DNA of 38,117 nucleotides from Deltaproteobacteria bacterium (lineage in GTDB: Bacteria; Desulfobacterota; Dissulfuribacteria; Dissulfuribacterales; UBA3076): NCBI GenBank assembly GCA_030262715.1, contig JAJSZR010000006.1, positions 1-38,117 on the forward strand, read 5' to 3'. Positions 33,969 through 38,117 of the stretch are shown piece by piece (position 1 is the first letter of the stretch; every line of letters starts with the position of its first letter). The notes under the pieces were generated by a model that was not told the origin of the DNA, did not search any database, and saw only the letters and a list, made by a program, of their open reading frames with translations. The translations under genes and the position numbers were made by a program.

Positions 33969-34102
33969 TACTATGATTCCTCCTCTGAAGCGTGTATTGA
34001 AATCTCTCCAAAAAATATATTAACATAGAACTGTTACCCACTCAAAGTGGGAAAGAACCATTTTTCACAAATTATGTCCGAGCAAATGCCCGACATGTTA
34101 TT

Positions 34103-34684
34103 ATGTCTGAGAAAGGCCCTGGAAAGAGAGAATGCATGCATAATCTAATAGATCAATGGCACCTCGATCAGGGGCAAGTCGGTAGAGAGATTTTGGCTAT
34201 TATAGGGAGTGTCCCCCGCAGGTGGGGGCGTATGGACCTGCTGAGCCGTATGGCTGTAGTAGCGGTTGGACGTGCTTTTTGTGACTCTGATCTCTTGAAT
34301 AGGCAGACCAACAAGATACACAGTGGCAACACTGTGGGTCTTATTGCCGGGACCAGGTGGGGATCATTAATCACAGACCTTGCCTTCTGTGAAACACTGG
34401 GGCAAGGCCCGGAACTGGCAAGCCCCACCGTTTTCAGTTACACCCTGCCAAACATCGCACTTGCCGAAGCCGCCGGCCATTTTGGACTGACAGGTCCTGT
34501 CTACTCGATCTTTGCCGAGCATGACCTTATGGAAAAAGTCGAACAAGAAGCTTTTTTCTGGTTATCCAACCATCCGGAAATCTCTGCCATGGTGGCAGGC
34601 CGACTGGATATTCCTCCTTCTTATGCTGAAGGAAAAGCACCTGTTGCAGAATTCCATATTGTGAACGGAAAATGCCGCACCTGA
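34103..34684 (+). CDS. Beta-ketoacyl synthase N-terminal-like protein (chain-length-factor-like half KS), no active-site Cys
   Basis: MDLLSRMAVVAVGRAFCDSDLL; TVGLIAGTRWGSLITDLAFCETLGQGPELASPTVFSYTLPNIALAEAAGHFGLTGPVYSIFAEHD. Confidence 0.8.
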   Translation: MSEKGPGKRECMHNLIDQWHLDQGQVGREILAIIGSVPRRWGRMDLLSRMAVVAVGRAFCDSDLLNRQTNKIHSGNTVGLIAGTRWGSLITDLAFCETLGQGPELASPTVFSYTLPNIALAEAAGHFGLTGPVYSIFAEHDLMEKVEQEAFFWLSNHPEISAMVAGRLDIPPSYAEGKAPVAEFHIVNGKCRT

Positions 34685-35955
34685 CCCTTATCTATCCAGC
34701 TTGGCCCAAACTGCCGGAGCAGACAGAGTTTCATCTACCCCCACATGGGCCGGTATGCTTGGCTGCTTCCATACCGGAAGAGTACAATATATGTTTCATA
34801 GATGAAAATGTAGATACTCTGGACCTGGAGGCCGGGACAGATCTGGTACTTTTGTCCGTGATGCTGACCAGTCAATTGCCCAGAGGATTTGAGATCGCTG
34901 CCAGGTACAGGGAAAGAGGTATTAGGGTTATTGCGGGCGGTATCAGTGCCATGCTTCATGCTGAAGAGGTTGCTGAACATGTTGACAGTCTTTTTCTGGG
35001 AGAGGTTGAAGATGGACGTCTTGCCAAAGTCCTTGACGACTGGGAAAAAGGATGTCTGAGACCGGTCTATGACTATTTCCTCGATCACCCTCCAATTGAA
35101 AGCGTAGGTCCGGCCAGACGGGAAATTCTCAACCGGGAGCGTTATATGTATCGGGGTGTACGGATGGTGGATCTGGTCCACGCATCCAGAGGATGCAGGT
35201 TTAACTGTTTTCCATGTTCTACAGCATATCTTGGAGGCAGGCAATTCCGCCCTCGCCCCATTGATACGGTAGCGAAAGAAATCAATAATATTGACAACAA
35301 CCGGTTATTCCTGGTGGACAATTCTCTTGCGCAGGACAGGAAATGGGTCCTGGATCTCTTTGCCACCCTGAAGCCTTTAAAGAAAAAATGGATTAGCCAC
35401 CCCATCCTGGACGAAGAATACGTAATCGCTAAAGCAGCAGAGGCGGGTTGCTGGTATGTATATCAGGCCGTCATTGACACCTCAGATGTAATTCGTAACC
35501 GTGTCCGGCGGCTGCATGATCACGGCATTGGCGTGGAGGCGGCAGTCTTGCTGGGTACGGATAATCAGGATGAAGATTATATTAAGCGCCTTGTGGACTT
35601 CCTCCTGGAGATTAATGTGGATATGGCGGAATTCAGCATCCTGACGCCCTTTCCCCATACTCCGATCACTGCACTGTTCGAGCGGGATGATCGAATTCTC
35701 CATCGTGACTGGAAACGCTATACCACGGCCGAGGTCTGCTTCCGGCCCAAGCACATGACCCCGGATAGCCTTCAGCAAATGTATCACTATGCATGGCGGG
35801 CTTTCTTCCAGGATATGCCGCAGTCCCTGCGTATGGCCCGTCTGTTCCAAAAGGTAATCCGAAAAGAGCTGGCAGACGGTACCTATGAATCTTTAAACCT
35901 TTCCCCTGATCGCCGCACACGCATCCATACCAAAGGTGAAGTCCGTGGGACTTGA
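34672..35955 (+). CDS. B12-binding-domain-type radical SAM protein
   Basis: N-terminal Rossmann-like domain (LTLIYPAWPKLPE...), radical SAM motif ASRGCRFNCFPCS, LFLVDNSLAQDRKW, ILTPFPHTPI. Confidence 0.9.
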   Translation: MPHLTLIYPAWPKLPEQTEFHLPPHGPVCLAASIPEEYNICFIDENVDTLDLEAGTDLVLLSVMLTSQLPRGFEIAARYRERGIRVIAGGISAMLHAEEVAEHVDSLFLGEVEDGRLAKVLDDWEKGCLRPVYDYFLDHPPIESVGPARREILNRERYMYRGVRMVDLVHASRGCRFNCFPCSTAYLGGRQFRPRPIDTVAKEINNIDNNRLFLVDNSLAQDRKWVLDLFATLKPLKKKWISHPILDEEYVIAKAAEAGCWYVYQAVIDTSDVIRNRVRRLHDHGIGVEAAVLLGTDNQDEDYIKRLVDFLLEINVDMAEFSILTPFPHTPITALFERDDRILHRDWKRYTTAEVCFRPKHMTPDSLQQMYHYAWRAFFQDMPQSLRMARLFQKVIRKELADGTYESLNLSPDRRTRIHTKGEVRGT

Positions 35956-37288
35956 TTGTCTCTTGGTCGCCGACAACCAGGTGGTCACCCCCTACCCGGT
36001 CTATCCATTAGGCATTGCCCATCTTGCAGGGGCTTTAGAGGCCGCGGGCCACCAGCCATACCAGTTCGACCTGCTGGCCCATGGGGGCCTTAAGGCCCTG
36101 GCCCGCCGGCTTTCGGCATCACTACCTGATCTGGTTGCCCTCTCCATTCGTAACCTCGATACAGTTGACAGCACGGCACCGGACAATTTTATTCCCAGAG
36201 CCCAGGAGACCATGGCCCTAATTCGCCGCCTTTGCCGCGCCCCTGTTGTGTTGGGCGGGCCGGCCTTTTCTATCATGCCGGAGGTCATTATGGAACTTTT
36301 CCAGGCAGACTACGGCGTGGTCGGGGAGGGAGAGATAATACTTCCGTGGCTTGTAGATTGTCTGGAAAGGGGTGCCCCACCACATGAGCGCATCTTCAGG
36401 GCCAAACCAGCCGATGCACCATGGCAACCTGTGCGATATGATTCTTCAATTGCGGACTATTACCTGAGTTGGGGGGGCATGCTCAATGTACAGACCAAAC
36501 GAGGATGTCCGCACCGGTGTGCCTATTGTTCCTATCCCGGTCTTGAAGGAAATCGTCTTCGACTTCGAGAACCTGAGGCCGTGGCTGATGACGTGATGCG
36601 CATTACCAGGGATATGGATGCCCGTTATATCTTTATTACTGATGCGGTCTTCAATGACGGGCAAGATCATTGTCTTCAAGTGGCTGAGGCATTGATCCGA
36701 TCCGGAAACACTACTCCCTGGTGTGCCTTTTTCAGACCTCAGAATGTATCAAGAGACGCGCTCAAACTCTTCAAGCGAGCCGGACTCGTTGCCATGGAGA
36801 TGGGTACTGATGCCGCGGCCGACCAGACCCTCAGTGCCCTCAACAAGGGGTTTACCTTTGACGACGTCATAGCCACGAACGACCTGGCTGCCTCACTCGG
36901 CATCTCCTGTGCCCACTTCATCATATTCGGAGGCCCTGACGAAGATGACGGGACGATACTAGAGGGATTGGCCAATCTGGAAAGGCTGAAGGAATCTGTT
37001 GTATTTGCCTTTGCAGGCATTCGCATCTTACCCGGCACCCCTATCTACGAACAGATCCTGAGGGAAGGTGCGCTGGACCCAAATCAGCCGCTCCTGGAGC
37101 CGATTTTTTATTTTTCTCCCAAGATTCGACGTGAGAGATTAGAATACCAAATCAAGACTGCATGGGCCGGACGTATCGATCGAGTCTATCCTTGTTCGAT
37201 CATGGACAAAAGAATCCGTTACTTGCATAAACGGGGCCATGTCGGCCCTATGTGGGACATGTTGATCCGCAGACCCCGCACAAAATGA
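35936..37288 (+). CDS. B12-binding-domain-type radical SAM protein (lipid-biosynthesis type)
   Basis: VTPYPVYPLGIAHLAGALEAAGH; VVGEGEIILPWLV; TKRGCPHRCAYCSYPGLEG; RILPGTPIYEQ. Confidence 0.92.
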   Translation: MKSVGLDCLLVADNQVVTPYPVYPLGIAHLAGALEAAGHQPYQFDLLAHGGLKALARRLSASLPDLVALSIRNLDTVDSTAPDNFIPRAQETMALIRRLCRAPVVLGGPAFSIMPEVIMELFQADYGVVGEGEIILPWLVDCLERGAPPHERIFRAKPADAPWQPVRYDSSIADYYLSWGGMLNVQTKRGCPHRCAYCSYPGLEGNRLRLREPEAVADDVMRITRDMDARYIFITDAVFNDGQDHCLQVAEALIRSGNTTPWCAFFRPQNVSRDALKLFKRAGLVAMEMGTDAAADQTLSALNKGFTFDDVIATNDLAASLGISCAHFIIFGGPDEDDGTILEGLANLERLKESVVFAFAGIRILPGTPIYEQILREGALDPNQPLLEPIFYFSPKIRRERLEYQIKTAWAGRIDRVYPCSIMDKRIRYLHKRGHVGPMWDMLIRRPRTK

Positions 37289-38117
37289 ACCCTCGCCTTT
37301 TTCATACCCTTCTGGTCATTCCTGTTTATAACCACGGCCCAACGCTTCGTTCCGTGGTGGAAAGGGCCTTGAATGCGGGTTGGCCGGTGCTCGTGGTTGA
37401 TGACGGGAGCACGGACAGGGGACCGGACCGGATCACAGACCTCCCGTGCAGGCTTCACCGTCTTCTTCACAATCAGGGCAAAGGCTCGGCCATACTAACA
37501 GGGGCCAGGCTCGCCGCACAATGGGGCTACGATGCCATTATTACTGTGGATGCAGATGGACAACTGGACCCTGAGGACGCGGCACGATTGGTGGAGACTG
37601 CAACCGCACAGGACCGACCGGCTATCGTAGTCGGGACAAGATTGATGACCCGTGATACAGCCCCTGGGGCCAGCCTTTTTGGCCGCACCTTTTCAAACTT
37701 TTGGGTGAGACTCGAGTGCGGTCTGGACCTGCCGGACACTCAATGCGGTTTGCGCCTTTATCCTGTGGAATTTTTGCTCCATCTTCCAGTCCGGGCCCGG
37801 CGTTATGATTTCGAGGTCGAAGTCCTGGTACGGGCTGCATGGGCCGGTATCCCTATCCTTTCCACACCTGTCCGGGTGCATTATCCCAGCGAGGGAAAAC
37901 GTATATCTCATTTCCACCAGTGGAAAGATAATTTTCGCCTGGCAGTACTCCATACCCGCCTGATCCTCAGGGCCCTGAATCCCTGGCCACACCGGCGTCT
38001 TGCAGGCCTGGCCACCCCGGCAGTTATGGACATGTCTCTTTTCCATCCAATTCGGTTTTTCAAACAGCTCTGCTGTGAGCATAGTACACCGGTTCAGCTC
38101 GGAATCGCCGCATGGAT
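37285..38117 (+). CDS. Family 2 glycosyltransferase, 3' end outside window; C-terminus may begin a DUF2062-like domain
   Basis: MNPRLFHTLLVIPVYNHGPTLRSVVERALNAGWPVLVVDDGSTDRG...ITVDADGQLDPEDAARLV; ATGA overlap with 37288; frame open to the window edge. Confidence 0.93.
   Translation, partial: MNPRLFHTLLVIPVYNHGPTLRSVVERALNAGWPVLVVDDGSTDRGPDRITDLPCRLHRLLHNQGKGSAILTGARLAAQWGYDAIITVDADGQLDPEDAARLVETATAQDRPAIVVGTRLMTRDTAPGASLFGRTFSNFWVRLECGLDLPDTQCGLRLYPVEFLLHLPVRARRYDFEVEVLVRAAWAGIPILSTPVRVHYPSEGKRISHFHQWKDNFRLAVLHTRLILRALNPWPHRRLAGLATPAVMDMSLFHPIRFFKQLCCEHSTPVQLGIAAW

Overview
Bacterial chromosomal window, gene content and style consistent with a sulfate-reducer/Desulfobacterota-like genome (taxonomy inferred only). 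From left to right: (i) an operon of ABC-type substrate-binding protein, HAMP histidine kinase, sigma54-activator response regulator and TonB-dependent receptor; (ii) housekeeping genes: TPR protein, Mn-dependent pyrophosphatase, ferredoxin, transaldolase-like protein, lytic transglycosylase; (iii) the rod-shape locus mreB-mreC-mreD-mrdA-rodA (minus strand); (iv) rpmH-rnpA-yidD-yidC-jag-mnmE (plus strand; the 44-aa rpmH is missing from the ORF track); (v) yajC and an 874-aa ORF in which a murein-peptide ligase (Mpl) and tRNA-guanine transglycosylase (Tgt) are fused in frame through an 8-bp tandem repeat; (vi) from about 24.78 kb to the right edge, an accessory lipid/polyketide-like cluster: two intact ketosynthases, a cysteine-less half ketosynthase, two ACPs, a CrtI-like FAD oxidoreductase, a PlsC-like acyltransferase, a PaaK-like adenylating enzyme, a SPASM radical SAM protein, two tandem B12-type radical SAM proteins, a methyltransferase and a GT2 that runs off the window. 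The cluster is bordered and interrupted by transposase relics and a toxin-antitoxin module. The best candidates for new biology are this radical-SAM-rich lipid cluster and the octamer-repeat-linked Mpl-Tgt fusion. No CRISPR array, rRNA or tRNA was recognised.
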